From contig NC_047068.1 of NCBI RefSeq assembly GCF_902459465.1, forward strand, positions 19,429,195 to 19,493,194: a stretch of DNA of 64,000 bases, read 5' to 3'. This stretch comes from Asterias rubens (Eukaryota; Echinodermata; Asteroidea; Forcipulatida; Asteriidae). The notes under the pieces are model-generated. The model did not search any database, was not told the DNA's origin, and was given only the letters and a program-made list of their open reading frames with translations. The position numbers were made by a program, and so were the translations under genes. Positions 1 to 11,766 of the stretch are shown here, in pieces (positions within the stretch are counted from its first letter, which is position 1; every line of letters begins with the position of its first letter).

Positions 1-200
1 ATGTATCTGTGTCTTTTAAAATAATTTTATTTTTGATTATCAGTTACTTTGCCGTTTCCTTTTTTAATAATATTGTATTGTTTAATTTTTCAATTTCTCC
101 TTTTAATTCTTATTTCAGTATTTAATTCATTAAATATTTGTGTATCTGTGTCTTTTAAAATAATTTTATTTTTGATTATCTTTGCGTATCTGTGTCTTTT
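1..200. repeat. Diverged direct repeat, about 40 bp unit
   Basis: A unit beginning GTATCTGTGTCTTTTAAA occurs at about 3 and again at about 142, nearly identical over 40 bp. A third, shorter start (GCGTATCTGTGTC) lies at about 184. AT-rich and non-coding. Between 240 and 330 the motif GGAAGGGCAAC occurs three times. This may be the flank of the transposon to its right, but no matching inverted end was found on the other side. Confidence 0.6.
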
Positions 201-464
201 AAATCATCTCTGTCTTTTCATTTGATTGAATTAATTATTCCGGAAGGGCAACCTTTGTTTTTCTCTCCTTTTAAAAATTAAATAATGGGGAAGGGCAACC
301 TTTGTTTTCTCTTGGGGAAGGGCAACTTTTTTCTCTTTTTTTTTTTTTCTTTTTGGAAACGGGGAACCTTTATTCATTTAATCAGGACACGACATTGCAT
401 GAAATAAATCTCTTTTGTGTTGTGGTGGCTCTGAAAAGAGCCGGTTTGGTTAAATTTTTCTCCT

Positions 465-2039
465 CTACATCTGGAAGAAATCGGTGATCTTGCGCTGCGA
501 TTTGACTTTATCCATCTTCTGTGCGAGGAAGGCACTCAGCACAGCCTGGGCAGCAAAGACTTCGCTGCTGGTGTCTTTCAGGCTGTACAGGAGGTCTTGC
601 AGTTTGGGCATGGTGTCATGTGCCTCTCGAAGGGACATTGTTGGCTGTTGGTCACCATCATCTTCCTCCTCTATCTCCATCTCCTCTTCCTCTTCTTCTC
701 CATTCATCTCCACTGCTACTTGCTCCGCGATTTCAGCATCCGTCGGCTCATCCGTACACCGTACACCTGTGTCTGCGTTGAGATAATCGTTAAAAGAGAC
801 GGCGGGGAGATCGAGATGCCTGGCCATACGTTCCCAGATGTTGTCAGGTTGCGCCTCATCTTCACCCGTCTCCTCGTCTCCGTCTCCGTTCTCTCCATCG
901 TCGTCAGTCTCTCCACCATCTTCGACAAACCCTGCTTTTGCAAAGCACTTCCCAATTGACACCGGTTTCACGTTTTTCCATGCTTCAAAAAGCATTTAAA
1001 TTGCCTGCTTAACGTCAATAGGTTTGGGAGTTTCACCTGAGTCATAGCTGTGAAGGAGACTTTTCACTAAATGCTTCCGATAGTGAACTTTCATGTTCAT
1101 GATGACACCTTGGTCCATGGGTTGAAGATGGGAAGTCGTGTTTGGAGGTAGGAATTGCAGAGTGATGGCCTGAAGGTTTTGAACTTTTGGATGAGCCGCG
1201 CAGTTGTCCACGAACAGAAGAACCTTGCGACTTTGGCGGGAAAACTTTCGATCCAAACGCCGGACCCATTCGGTGAAAAGATCTGAGACCATCCATGCCT
1301 TTCGGTTGGCCCGATATGTCACCGGAAGAGATTGAACATTCTTGAAGCAGCGTGGGTTCTTGAACTTCCCGATGACAAGTGGCTTGAGCTTCTCGGAACC
1401 ATCCATGTTGGAACACAGCATCACCGTCATCCGCTCCTTACTCTGCTTGCCACCATGACACTGTTCACCTTTAAATGACAAAGTCTTGTCTGGAGTGAGG
1501 CGGTAAAAAAGACCAGTCTCGTCAGCGTTGAAAATATCCTTGGCTTCGTAGCCACGGATGATGCCGGGAAGGGTTTCTTTCAGCCAGGTCGTGAGAGATG
1601 TCGGGTCAACACTGGCACTTTCCCCGCAGATCTGCTTGTGTAGAATGCCGTGCCGCTCTTTAAATCGGGAAAGCCAACCCGAGCTTGCTTGGAAGTTCCC
1701 GTGCCCCAACATCTCGGACAGCCGCTCTGCTTTTTCGCGAAGGAGAAGTCCGTTGACGGGAAGATTTTTGGCGCGCATCCCTTGAAACCACCGTAGGAGT
1801 GCCTCCTCAACATCTTCCAGCAAAGCAGTGCGGCATCTTTTTCTTGACGGTTGAAACTTCGACGACTCAAATCTTGACTTGATGTCATCTCGGTTCTTCA
1901 AAATGGTTGACAGTGTACTTGAGACGATGGCGTACTGGCGACCGACCTCTGCTTTCTTTGCCCCCGCATCCACAGCCCGGATGATCTCCATCTTGGTATC
2001 GAGGGTAAGACACTTACGCTTGGTTTTGATGCTAGCCAT
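465..2039 (-). mobile_element. Tigger/pogo-type (CENP-B-like) transposase, interrupted by one stop
   Basis: A DDE transposase of the Tc1/mariner superfamily, pogo/Tigger branch, related to TIGD proteins. The first block (996-2039, 347 aa) has an N-terminal psq-like DNA-binding helix-turn-helix (about residues 5-55), a CENP-B-type HTH (about 70-135) and a DDE core. Candidate catalytic aspartates are D173 (NADETGLFYR), D278 (LFVDNCAAHP) and D309 (LQPMDQG), a DD30D spacing. A single TAA at 996-998 ends it, but the same frame runs on without a gap for 176 codons (465-995). That part carries an acidic Glu/Asp-rich stretch and the C-terminal tail usual for this family. I therefore read both ORFs as one copy of about 524 codons with one nonsense mutation, so a recently dead element or a domesticated gene with a truncated product. 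No convincing terminal inverted repeats were seen. Confidence 0.88.
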
Positions 2040-3414
2040 TTTCTTTTACGAATGTGGCAGTTACAGTTACGATGAACGTATGAGAGATGGTCCCAAAATG
2101 TACCCCTTTTTATAATCATTTGATGCGGTAAATTGTTTGAAGTGCAACTCACTCAGGAGGGGGTTTTAGAAAATCTTTTGTTTGGGCTATTTTTAATTGA
2201 AAAAGGGGCTCTACTAAAAAAAGAACTCGAACAGCGGTGACGTTTTTGAAGTTTTGCATGGATGATACGAGCAAGGATTAATCATTAGAACCCCTACATA
2301 CTGCCGAGTGTAGTTATCTCTTTCTCAAAAACTATGTTACTTCAGAGGGAGCAGTTCCTCACAATGTTTTACACTACCAACAGCTCTCAAGTGCTTGTTA
2401 ACAAGTAAGTTTTCATGCCAATACAAAAGTGTCCAGTGCCTTTAAAATAATGTACTTGGGAACCAAATTCCTGAGGAAAACTGTTGAACAATGCAACATA
2501 GTTAGTTTGTCTATTTGACAACAATTGCAACACTATTGTGACACAGAGACAAGCATGTCTTACTTTTTTTGGCAATTCATTTATTTCATAAATGATACAA
2601 TATTCCAATCGGCATTATAATTCTTTCTCGATTAAAATAACTGAATGATTAATTGAGTTTCTATAATCTGTTCAATTTGGCAGTGGATAATTGTAATCGA
2701 TGTTAATTTAATTAGATAAAGGGACCTGTATATATTATGCATATGATCTCATTGAGTAGGGTCCGGTCAGCTACAGGTGACAGACGGTTGATTATTGGTC
2801 ATCCTGCGGGCTGCATGTAGATGTGCGGTTTTCATTGTTTCATCAATGTTTAACCTCTAATATAGTGGCGTTATTATGACGTCAATATAGTCCTTTGTCA
2901 AGTTTTGCTTTTGTTGCTCTTAAGAGTTGTTTTTAGTACATTTTCTTCCAATAAAATAAAAAATCAGGTGCATTGGCAAAGTAATTTGAGAACCTTTAAA
3001 AGGTTAACAAAAAAATAACAAGCTCTTCTCTAACACCACTACTTACAAAAGAGATGTTTACACGGTGTCACCGCAAACCTTACTTAATATAATATGCATT
3101 AAGCTATGGCTAGGTATAATAAAACAACTTTTGAAGTTGTACTAACTATTATAAGGCCCAATGTCAGACAGAAAACAGTAATTGCTTAACTTGATTTAAA
3201 ATCAAAAGGCAGCCTATATACATTTACATATGAATTTTTTTGTAAAAAACACAATTTCAGTACTCAATCAAACTACAAAAATAAGAAGATAACATACTTT
3301 TGAGTTACAATATTAAAGAGTAGAGTTTCAATTCCACAAGAATCAGTAAAAAATATTTTGTAATTCTCAGGATTTCAATAGACCACATTTCTGCTAGTTT
3401 TTTCTTTAATAATT

Positions 3415-3777
3415 GAAAGACACTGGACACATTTGGTAATTATCAAAGACCAATTTTGCTCACTTGGTGTATCCCAACATCCAAACTAACAAACCTGTAA
3501 AAGTTTGGGCTCAATTGGTCAGCGAAGCTGCACAAAAATAATGAAAGAAAAAACGCCTTTGTTGCACAAATTTTCTATGCTTTCAGATGCATAATAAAAT
3601 GCTTCAAGCCTGAAGTCTATTATTATTAAGAAATCACCACTTTCTCAAAAACTACTTTACTTCAGAGGGAGTCAGTTCTCTCAATGTTGTATCAACAGCT
3701 TTCCATTGCTCGCTACCAAGTAAGAATTATGCTAACAATTATTTTGAGTAATTACAAATAGTGTTCAGTGCCTTTAA
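3415..3777. repeat. TTAA-end MITE family copy
   Basis: Starts AAAGACACTGGACACATTTGG and ends GTTCAGTGCCTTTAA, the inverted ends of the family. The interior has the family blocks: the 'cacttggtgta' end, the 'acttcagagggagt' block and the 'accaagtaag' block. The central palindrome is worn in this copy. Confidence 0.8.
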
Positions 3778-3953
3778 GCCCATTACATCACCTCGCACTA
3801 CCATGTCAATGAGATGACACAACTTCATGTTATCAAACTGTTAAACATCTGGACGCTTTTTTTGATCATCCATTAAGCCTATGAGCAGTAAATTACTATT
3901 ACCAACCAAATATTAAAATGTGTTTGCTATTCCTTAAATGGAATATCAAGTAG

Positions 3954-4355
3954 GCCTGGGCGACTAGTAAAATTCACTCCTGAACTAGTTGCGCCTCAAA
4001 TAGTTGCGACTACGACACTAGTCGCGACTTATTCTTAATTCCCAAGATGCATAGTGTTTGCAGCAGCCGCAATAATAGCAAAATTCATGTTGAAAGGATT
4101 GAAGGATTGTGTCGTCGATGTCTGATTGTGTTTCATAAGTAAATTATGTTGGCGTGCAACAATTGGCTCACCATAGAGGTGTTCATGACTATTTTTTGTA
4201 GTAGAGCTACTACAAAAACAGTCTAAGCTCTTCGACTATTTTCGTAGTAGTCGTGGCAGCCAATTAACCGGGTAGTTGAAACACAGTAGTCGCAACTTGA
4301 CTATAAAGCAATCAATAATCGTGACTTCAACACTAGCTGCACACGTCGCCCAGGC
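3954..4355. mobile_element. Palindromic MITE with GCCTGGGCGAC ends
   Basis: The left end GCCTGGGCGAC (3954-3964) is the exact reverse complement of the right end GTCGCCCAGGC (4345-4355). Subterminal AGTCGCGACT-like and GTAGTCG motifs recur in both orientations. No ORF. The short ends and lack of coding suggest a non-autonomous DNA transposon, perhaps hAT-like; the class is a guess. Confidence 0.65.
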
Positions 4356-4977
4356 TTAATACCAAGCTTTGACTAAAGCCTTGTGTCTTAGAAAAACAAG
4401 TTAAGTTACACTACTCAGCAAAATGTCTCTCTTTACTTACTTTATGTACAATGTAGAGTAAAAAAAGTAGTAGATTATTAAAAAGAAAAAACAAGCATCA
4501 TCCACTAAAGTCTATTTCAGCAACAGTATCTCAAACTGTAATCTGTCACGGAAAATAACTATAGCTTAACTAAAGGAGATTTAATGAGCCATTATAGGAC
4601 AATCTTTAAAAGAAGCACTAACAATTAAATGTCTTCTGGATTTAGTCCATGCTTGCATCAAGCGTATTTCCCAGGGCTAGCAGAGAATTTTTGCTTGTGC
4701 TCTTGTGTACTTCACTTTACTAGGCAATAGCACAGTTTCATAAAGCTGTTGAGCAGAAAATACTGCCTGACAAATTTCTTTGCTTAGCCAGTCACAACAA
4801 TGCAAGCTTAATGTAATTTGGGCTGGTATACTTGCTGTGTTTAGCAAGTTGTTGTGCTAACAGGCTTTAAGGAACTTGGCCCTGGTTGTCATCTCTGTTG
4901 GATGTTAATATAAACAAAGTTTTGGAAGGACCATAATAAGTGAGTCTGATTTTGTTTTCTTTAAGACCAACCTTATA

Positions 4978-7900
4978 TTAAGCACAGCCAAGAACATTTG
5001 AGATTACCACATCACCAGCAATAACGAACGTCTCAATGGTGGACAGATTAGGGATACGATGCTTGTAGGAGATGAAGTACTGGTTATCCACACGAACCTA
5101 TGGAATGGGATTATAGTTCAAAATTAATACTAGGTGACACACTACGATAAGAACTGTTCACACTACTCTATTCCCCGGAGGCAACCACCGGGAATAACAG
5201 CCAGCCTTTTCACACTTAGGGATCACTTACCCCCTGATCTACCCCGACAAATGAGCAACCATGAACCTCTGAGAATTAGCCTTTTTTTTTTTTAGATATG
5301 GTGGAACCCCATGGAATAGGTCATTAGGCGGGGACAGTGTGAAAATGCGCTGGTTAACTGTGGGGTAAAAAACTCCTGGGGCCTCCCCAGGGTTGAGAGG
5401 CTTTCTCTGAATCGAGCCACTTCCGCTGCGGCTATAGCCAATGGCTGCAAGGACAACGGAAAGAATAGGACCTTTTGGTGTTACAGCCATAGCCACTGCT
5501 GAAGCCATCAATTCCAACAAGGTCCAACATAGGAAAAGCCTGGGTAAGGATGTGACTGCCAAACATTCAGGACATAGCTTATGAATTAAACTTGGCCAAA
5601 ACACAGTGGGAGACAGCTTTAGTTGTGATTGGTTTCCAGGCATGGAATTTTCAACTTTGAAAGGGCAAGGCCATTTTCATTTTTCAAAGGGCACATATTA
5701 AAGTCAATGAGCAACTTTAGAAGGGGCACTATGGCCAAGCCAAGACCAGGGGCAACGGACGAGGTCGTGACCTCCGTGTAATATTCCAGTCCTGGGTTTT
5801 AGTTCAACTGATTTGTCGACCTTCAGGGCTCCAACTAACCACTGGACCACTGGCAAGAGTTCAGTGAATGGAGCATTGGTACCGAGCTGTTGAATTTGAT
5901 ACTCATCTTCAAGCAAGTACAACTCGGCCTCCCTAGGTCAGGGAAGTACTTGATATGAATATAAAACCCCTTACAAAAATTCTGCCTTTTCATTGGTTTA
6001 GAGCGCGTCACATGATGACATGTCTTAGTTTTACTAGAAACCTGGCGGCCGTGTGATAGTAGTTTGCCATGTAATAATCAACTATTCCATGGCACGCGCA
6101 GTTCCCAGACATCTTTCTTACCCACCTCAAACCCAATCGGTTTTGCATCTGTGTATCTGAAATGTGCGTACGAGGGTTACGTGTGCGATGATGATAAATA
6201 GTCTGTTGGGGTGCTATAAAACAAATATTGACTGCTTTTACTCGTGCTAATGGTTAAAACTATGGTTAATATTTGTATACTAGACAGTCGGGGCCCAATA
6301 TCTTAAAGACTGTAAGCACAAAAACTTGCAAAGCACAGAATAGTACTGCTTAGGAGAAACAGGTAATACCAGCCAACATTCCATTAAAGTTTACATTGTT
6401 GAGGCTGGTGTCCCACTCATTTTGTGCCGAGCAAAAAAAGTTGGTCAAGCAGTGTTTTCTGCTAAACAGCTTCATAAAACTGGGCCCAGGTTGCAAAACA
6501 TTTTCACACCACTGAATACATCACAATTTAAAGGCACTGGACACGCTTGGTTGTCGTCAAAGACCAGTATTCTCACTTGGTGTATCCCAACTGATGCATA
6601 AAAAAACAAACCTGTGAAAGTTTTGGTTAATTTTGGTCAACGAAGTTGCAAGAGATAAATGAAAGAAAAAACACCTTCATTACACAAACTTGTGTGCTTT
6701 CCCAGGATGCATAATAATAGACTTCAACTAAAGTTTGTTATTATTTGATTGAGAAGTTACCCCTTTCTCAAAAACTACATTTGTACGTTACTTCAGAGGG
6801 AGCCCTTTCTCACAATTTTCTATACTATCAACAGCTCTCCACTGCTCGTTACCAAGTAAGTTTTTTATGCTAACAATCGGTTTGAGTAATAACTAATAGT
6901 GTCCAGTGCCTTTTACAAAAGTGAAAAATATTTGTAAAGTATACCTCGAACTTGTCCAGCAAACAAATAAATTCCAGCTTGAAAGGACGTCCAACCTTGA
7001 ATGGAAACTGTGGTCCGCCCCTTTCCTCTGAACCATACCGCCCCTTCATTCTGGAGTTACGAACCACCATAACAGGCCGAGTGAGTCGAGGGTTAAAATG
7101 CAGAGCAATGTCTCCTGTTTTACTGTTCTTATCAAGCTGAAAGTTGATGTGGAACCTGGAATATAAATGAAAAGTGAATCCCGGGTAATTGAAAAGATTG
7201 GATTTTTTAAATTCTGCTTTTAAAAACCAATATATTTGCAAAGCAAAAAATGAGTGGGGGACTAGTCACAACAATGCAAACTTAATGAAATGTTGGCTGT
7301 TAACCCTTTTTTGCTAAGTAAGATTTTCCTGTGCTTAGCAAGTTTTTGCGCTTACAGGCTTTATGAAAATTGGCCCAGAGCTTAACTTAATGGTTCTGCT
7401 TACTGTAAGTAAAGAATCAGCACTTACGGAACAGGAAATACCACACTTACGTCAAGTGTATTTACAGGTTGGCAGGTAATTTTTGCTAGTGTACTCCTTG
7501 TCACTATGCATTCTTTGCTTACACAGAAATGAAGCTCTTGCCCCCCAATTGGGGATTGTAAGAATATAACTCTCCAGTTAGCAGAGCCATGGTACTGGGC
7601 ACAGATTTCTAGATATTTGCGATTTGAAATGCAAAAATCTTCAGTGTTATTGTTAAATTACTTCTCTAAAATTGTTGTGTAAAATCAAATGCACCCCATG
7701 TGACAGTGTTTCTGGCAACCAGAATACATAACAAGCAAGAGGTGTGTTATAATTTTACACTTGTGATCAACATTCATCTTCAACTTTCCAATGGCCCACG
7801 CACGAATACTCGCTATGGTGATAGAGCATTCTCAGTAGCTGCACCAACTTGCTGGAACAAGCTCCATCTTCACATCCATGACTCATCCTCGATCAGGTCA

Positions 7901-10676
7901 TTCAAGACTTAGGTAAAAACACATCTCTTCAGACAAGTGCTTTGAAATGCCTGTGGAAGCTATACAAATTTTATTGAGATACTGTCATAGACTTTGAAAC
8001 ACTGTTTAACCTTCATACCGTTTACAATTCTTGGCTGGTTGTCCAAAAACAGTGATTTGCTTCCCAGGTCCCATGGCAGTGATTCCACAGAAGTAGGGAA
8101 TTTTCTACAAAAAACAAAATAAAAATAATCATAGAATCAGGAAATAAACAAAAAATATCGAGGAAACATCATAAAATATTGAGGGGAAAAAATCATAAAA
8201 TATCAAGGAAACATAAAAACGAAAGGATGTACAATTTGTCTAGCAAAGAAAGTAGTTTTGGAGTATTCTTTTAATTCTTGTTAAAGTTTCAAGCAAATTT
8301 GGAAACCCTTTTACCAAATCCAAAATCAACGCTTGGAGGGTTTTTAATGTATAAATTCCATCCTTCTTAGGAAAAATGACCCTGTCTGGTCACCCACAGT
8401 CTCTCAGGGCACAAGACATACATTAGTGCCCCCACTTATGATTATCAGCCAGTCCATAATGTAGGGTGTCATTGCCGAGTGGTTAAGAGCATCAAATTCA
8501 GGTTCTGGTGGTTTAGTCATCAGAGTGTGGGTATACTTTAAATATCACAGCAGCCCAAGGGCTGTATACTGCCCAGGGAGCTGAGAAAGATTAAAGGAAT
8601 GTTATTGGCCCAACGACCAGGGCACTTATGGACTGATATTAATTTAATTATAATAATGAAGACACTTACATAAGTTTGTTTAGTGACTCCCATCACAGCA
8701 AGTTCACCAGCAACGTTCAATGATGCCTGTAAAGGGATCAAAAGCAAAAAAATAATTGTGTATTATTTAAAGAGTAGATAGGGTATTGTGTGACAAAAGC
8801 ATTCATACATTTGACTTAAATGTTTCATCATGCAACATTTTGCCTTAGAAATTTTACGTCAAAATAAAAAAACACAAGTTTCTAACGCAAAACGACATAA
8901 ATTATGGAAACTCCTTTTGGAGCAACGAGAGTAGGTGTAAGCATTTTTAGTCTTCAATACTCATCACAATTGAAAAGATGGTTTATCAGATTTTGTAGTA
9001 AGATAATGATGCACTTTATTTATTCAGTTGAAAAACACAAGACCACTGGGCTTGTCTGGTCGCGAGGTTACTGGCCCACACTAAATTCGGTCTAGTTTAG
9101 CTTTGAGCCCTTAGTTAGTTGCAGTGTCTACAGTATACCAAAACTCATGCTACGTAGAAACACTCACCATGGCTGTGTTTAGAGTGACTGTCGGGTCTTG
9201 CTTAATTGGAGTTGGTGGGACAGAAGAACCATGGGTTGGAAACGATGGACAAGTATCTCCACTTTCTGACGGTGAAATACATGCTGTGAGCTCGGTGACT
9301 TTGTGGCCCGCATAGAGGCCCCTTGTTGGATTATGGAGATCTTGCAAACACTGCCAGCAGAAGAAACGAAGGCAATCCGCACAATGTGATGAAGCAGGGA
9401 AGTGGCATGCGCTACAGCCTGTTTCTTTAGTAGACAGCGATAAAGATGGTTGTGGGGAAGGGGTTGTGGTTTTCTCTTTGTGAGGGTACGGGTATGGGTA
9501 GCTGCGATAACCATAGCTCTGGCTATCATCGCTGCTAGGGTACGGGTAACTTCCAGATGTGGGCATCAGTGGATAAGGAAGACTTTGTGAATGTTGAAGA
9601 CTCGGTGGATATTGGTAAGGTTGTGGTTCGACATACGAGGGCAAGCTACTCGTACTTTGCTTTACACTTTGGTGCTCTGCCTCTGATGGTGGTTGCAGTT
9701 CATTCCATCTGTCAGCTTGCTGTCGACGCCAATCTGGCTCCTGTGGTTGCTGAGGTTGGTTCCTTCTTGCCTCAAGCGCACTGCCCTCTTGCTCAAGACT
9801 TTGTGAATGTTGAAGAATTGGTGGATATTGGTAAGGTTGTTGCTGAGCGTACGATGGCAAGCTAGTTGTACTACTTTGCTTTACATTTTGGTGCTCTGCC
9901 TCCGATTGTGGTTGCAGTTCATTCCATCTGTCAGCTTGCTGTCGACGCCACTCTTGCTCCTGCAGTTGCTGAGGTCTATTCCTCCTTGCCTCAAGTACAT
10001 CCTCTTGCTCGAGCTTTAGCTGCAGTCTGTTCTGTTCTTGCTGCAGCAGATGGAGACGTCGCTGTTGCTGCTGCTGCGGTGTTGAAGAACAATCTTCTTG
10101 CTGAAAGGGTGCACTAGGAGCTGTATCCTGTTCACGTACCCCTGGGTTAACTCCGGAGTGTGTTTGACTTTGAGAGAAGAAAACGTTGTCTGACAGGGGC
10201 TGTGGTGCAGCATTGAACACATCCCTTTCTCCACGTCCCAGTCCCACCATCTGTTCATTTTCTTGTTCTTGAATTTGATGTACTTTATCAATTTGTTTCA
10301 CCAAATCTTGAGTAATTGATTCTTCTACTGATTCCCTCAATGATCTTACAGTTTGTGCATGCTCTCTTTCCGCTGCTTGGAAGGTTTCAACAATCGCCTG
10401 TCGCTCGAAGTTCTTGGGAATGTTGTCGACCCCATCTCGGGAGCTCAGCTGCATTATTTTCCTGCATAGCGGGCATTCAAGTGCATGGCAAACACCAACT
10501 GCCCTGGTTCTCACCCGTTTAATGCAGTCACGACAGAAGTTATGCTGACATGTCAAAGCCACAGGATCTTTGTAGAAGTCCAAGCATAATGGACAATGAA
10601 GTGTTTCTGCCACTTTTTCGAGGCCTGTTGTGGAGGGACCACCACTAGCCGGTGGAGTTGTTGCACTCGCAGACAT
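4978..10676 (-). CDS. RING / B-box / galectin fusion protein (TRIM-like E3 with galectin tail)
   Basis: Probable ubiquitin E3 ligase with a glycan-binding tail, 660 aa. Exons on the minus strand: 10676-9168, 8726-8670, 8104-8019, 7155-6945, 5097-4978. All introns are GT-AG and phases match (0, 0, 2, 0). The start ATG at 10676 follows AAAA and precedes the RING. RING C3HC4 zinc ligands run from C28-x2-C31 through C43-x-H45-x2-C48-x2-C51 to C68-x2-C71. A Gln/Pro/Tyr-rich linker (about 75-410) contains an in-frame 72-codon tandem duplication. A B-box follows at 421-458 (C421, C424, C432, C435, C440, C443, H448, H458). Exons 2-5 encode one galectin domain with sugar-site residues H570-x-N572-x-R574, N584, E594 and R596. 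The family's conserved Trp is Tyr591. The B-box lies after the long linker, unlike the usual RING/B-box/coiled-coil order. If the donor ATG|GTGAGT at 9168 were not used, the RING part would stop after five more codons, so a separate RING gene and galectin gene is the alternative reading. Confidence 0.85.
6528..6914. repeat. TTAA-end MITE family copy in an intron
   Basis: TTTAAAGGCACTGGACACGC at the left and GTGTCCAGTGCCTTTT at the right. It sits in intron 4 of the RING/galectin gene, ending about 30 bp from the exon-4 donor at 6945-6944. Confidence 0.85.
7755..7960 (+). mobile_element. LINE reverse-transcriptase C-terminal remnant
   Basis: One frame reads PRTNTRYGDRAFSVAAPTCW, then NKLHLHIHDSSSIRSFKT, a stop, and a continuation like KTHLFRQ. 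This is the end of the ORF2 protein typical of CR1/L2/Rex-type non-LTR retrotransposons, just after the RT domain. The upstream RT is absent, as expected of a 5'-truncated insertion. It lies in intron 3 of the RING/galectin gene, on the opposite strand. Confidence 0.75.
8462..8640 (+). repeat. tRNA-derived SINE piece
   Basis: Starts with GCCGAGTGGTTAAGAGC, a pol III A-box of Ser/Leu tRNA type. The B-box equivalent further on is decayed. The body ends near a TAATTATAATAATGA tail. Not a functional tRNA: no acceptor-stem pairing or intact T-loop. Lies in intron 2 of the RING/galectin gene. Confidence 0.6.
9581..10012 (-). repeat. In-frame 216-bp tandem duplication in the RING-gene linker
   Basis: Two copies start at 9581 and 9797 with GACTTTGTGAATGTTGAAGA on the plus strand, 216 bp apart, which is 72 codons. 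The protein shows two matching blocks around RWNELQP, SEAEHQ, VKQS and QPYQYPP. The period keeps the reading frame, so the linker grew by unequal exchange. Confidence 0.85.
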
Positions 10677-10784
10677 TTTTGTATTGCAAAATTCCCAAAA
10701 ATCCCCTCCTTCTTGTCGAGCGCCCTCTGCGGACTTGTAAAAAGGGCACGTAATTGAAACGGTCTGATGTGTCTTCCAAAGCAA

Positions 10785-10968
10785 GGAAATATTGCCATAT
10801 CCCGGATCCACAGCACGAAAATGTAACGGTCTGTCTCCTCATATACTGTGCACAAGCAACGGGTAAAGGAATATTGTCATATCACGGATTCACCATGACC
10901 CACAAAGCATGCAATGGGCATAGGAATATACGCATAGGAATATTGCCATATCCCGGGTCCACAGCTGC
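10785..10968. promoter_or_regulatory. Three-fold repeated motif upstream of the RING/galectin start
   Basis: GGAAATATTGCCATATCCCG (10785), GGAATATTGTCATATCACGG (10868) and GGAATATTGCCATATCCCGG (10938), each followed by TCCACAGC or TTCACCA, spaced 83 and 70 bp apart. This is the 5' flank/5' UTR of the minus-strand gene. CCATATCCCG resembles a degenerate CArG box. It could equally be a small minisatellite with no regulatory role. Confidence 0.4.
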
Positions 10969-11380
10969 ACTTGTCTTCTCACTGTGTGCACTAACAAGTA
11001 AAGGGAGAGGGAGGGGTAGGGCCTACTTTACTACTCAAGACCACCCCCGGGGGTGGGTGGGGTTGGGGGTTGTAGAATTAATTGGCTTGGTAGCGGCTGC
11101 TATAAATGTCTTTTTATCCATTCAGTATAAAGACAGGCACATTGGTCTTGTAAAAAAAGGGTGACGAAAGCAAGTTATTTTTGACTCAAAATTCACAGTA
11201 ATAATATTGATCTCAATATTGTTTCAGAAAACCGTATTATAATGTGTTTTTTGGGGAACCAAACATGAGGGCCCATGGCTTTATGAAATTACTTTGAAAA
11301 CCACTCCCTTTTGTGAAAACTCGTTGTTCTATGAAAATGGATGACAATAAATCAACCATGCATTTGTAACTAGATTTTGT

Positions 11381-11766
11381 CTTAAAGACACTATTGGTAA
11401 ACACTCAAAATTATTATTAACATAAAACCTTACTTGGTAATGAGTAATGTGGAGAGGTTGATAGTATAATAAAACATTGTGAGAAACGGATCCCTATAAA
11501 GTAACGTATTATTTGAGAAAGAAGTAATTTTCCACGAATTAATGATTTCGAGACCTCATCAGAATGAGAATTTGAGGTCTCGATCAAGCATCTGAAAGCA
11601 CACAACTTCGTGACAAGGGTGTTTTTTCTATCATTATTATCTCGCCACTTCGACGACCAATATGAGCTCAAATTTTCACAGGTCTGTTATTTTACGCACA
11701 TGTTGAGATACACCTAGTGAGAAGACTCGTCTTTGACAATTACCGATAGTGTCCAGTGTCTTTAAA
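11381..11766. repeat. TTAA-end MITE family copy
   Basis: CTTAAAGACACTATTGGTAA at the left, GTGTCCAGTGTCTTTAAA at the right. The internal blocks are in the order opposite to the 3415 copy. The central palindrome is partly preserved around 11545-11590. Confidence 0.85.

Larger units (their letters stand above)
2140..4977. other. Intergenic, repeats only
   Basis: No gene seen. It holds a fragment of the 390-bp TTAA family at about 2300-2455, a fuller copy at 3415-3777 and a palindromic element at 3954-4355. The rest is AT-rich unique sequence. The part to the right leads into the terminal exon of the minus-strand RING/galectin gene. Confidence 0.6.

Noticed and set aside
465-995. A separate acidic-protein gene
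   Set aside because: It is in the same frame as, and directly continuous with, the transposase and corresponds to its C-terminal part.
5239-5643. A 134-codon minus-strand ORF between RING/galectin exons 4 and 5
   Set aside because: It lies in an intron, has no recognised domain, contains a poly-Lys run from a T-tract, and skipping it gives the correct galectin end.
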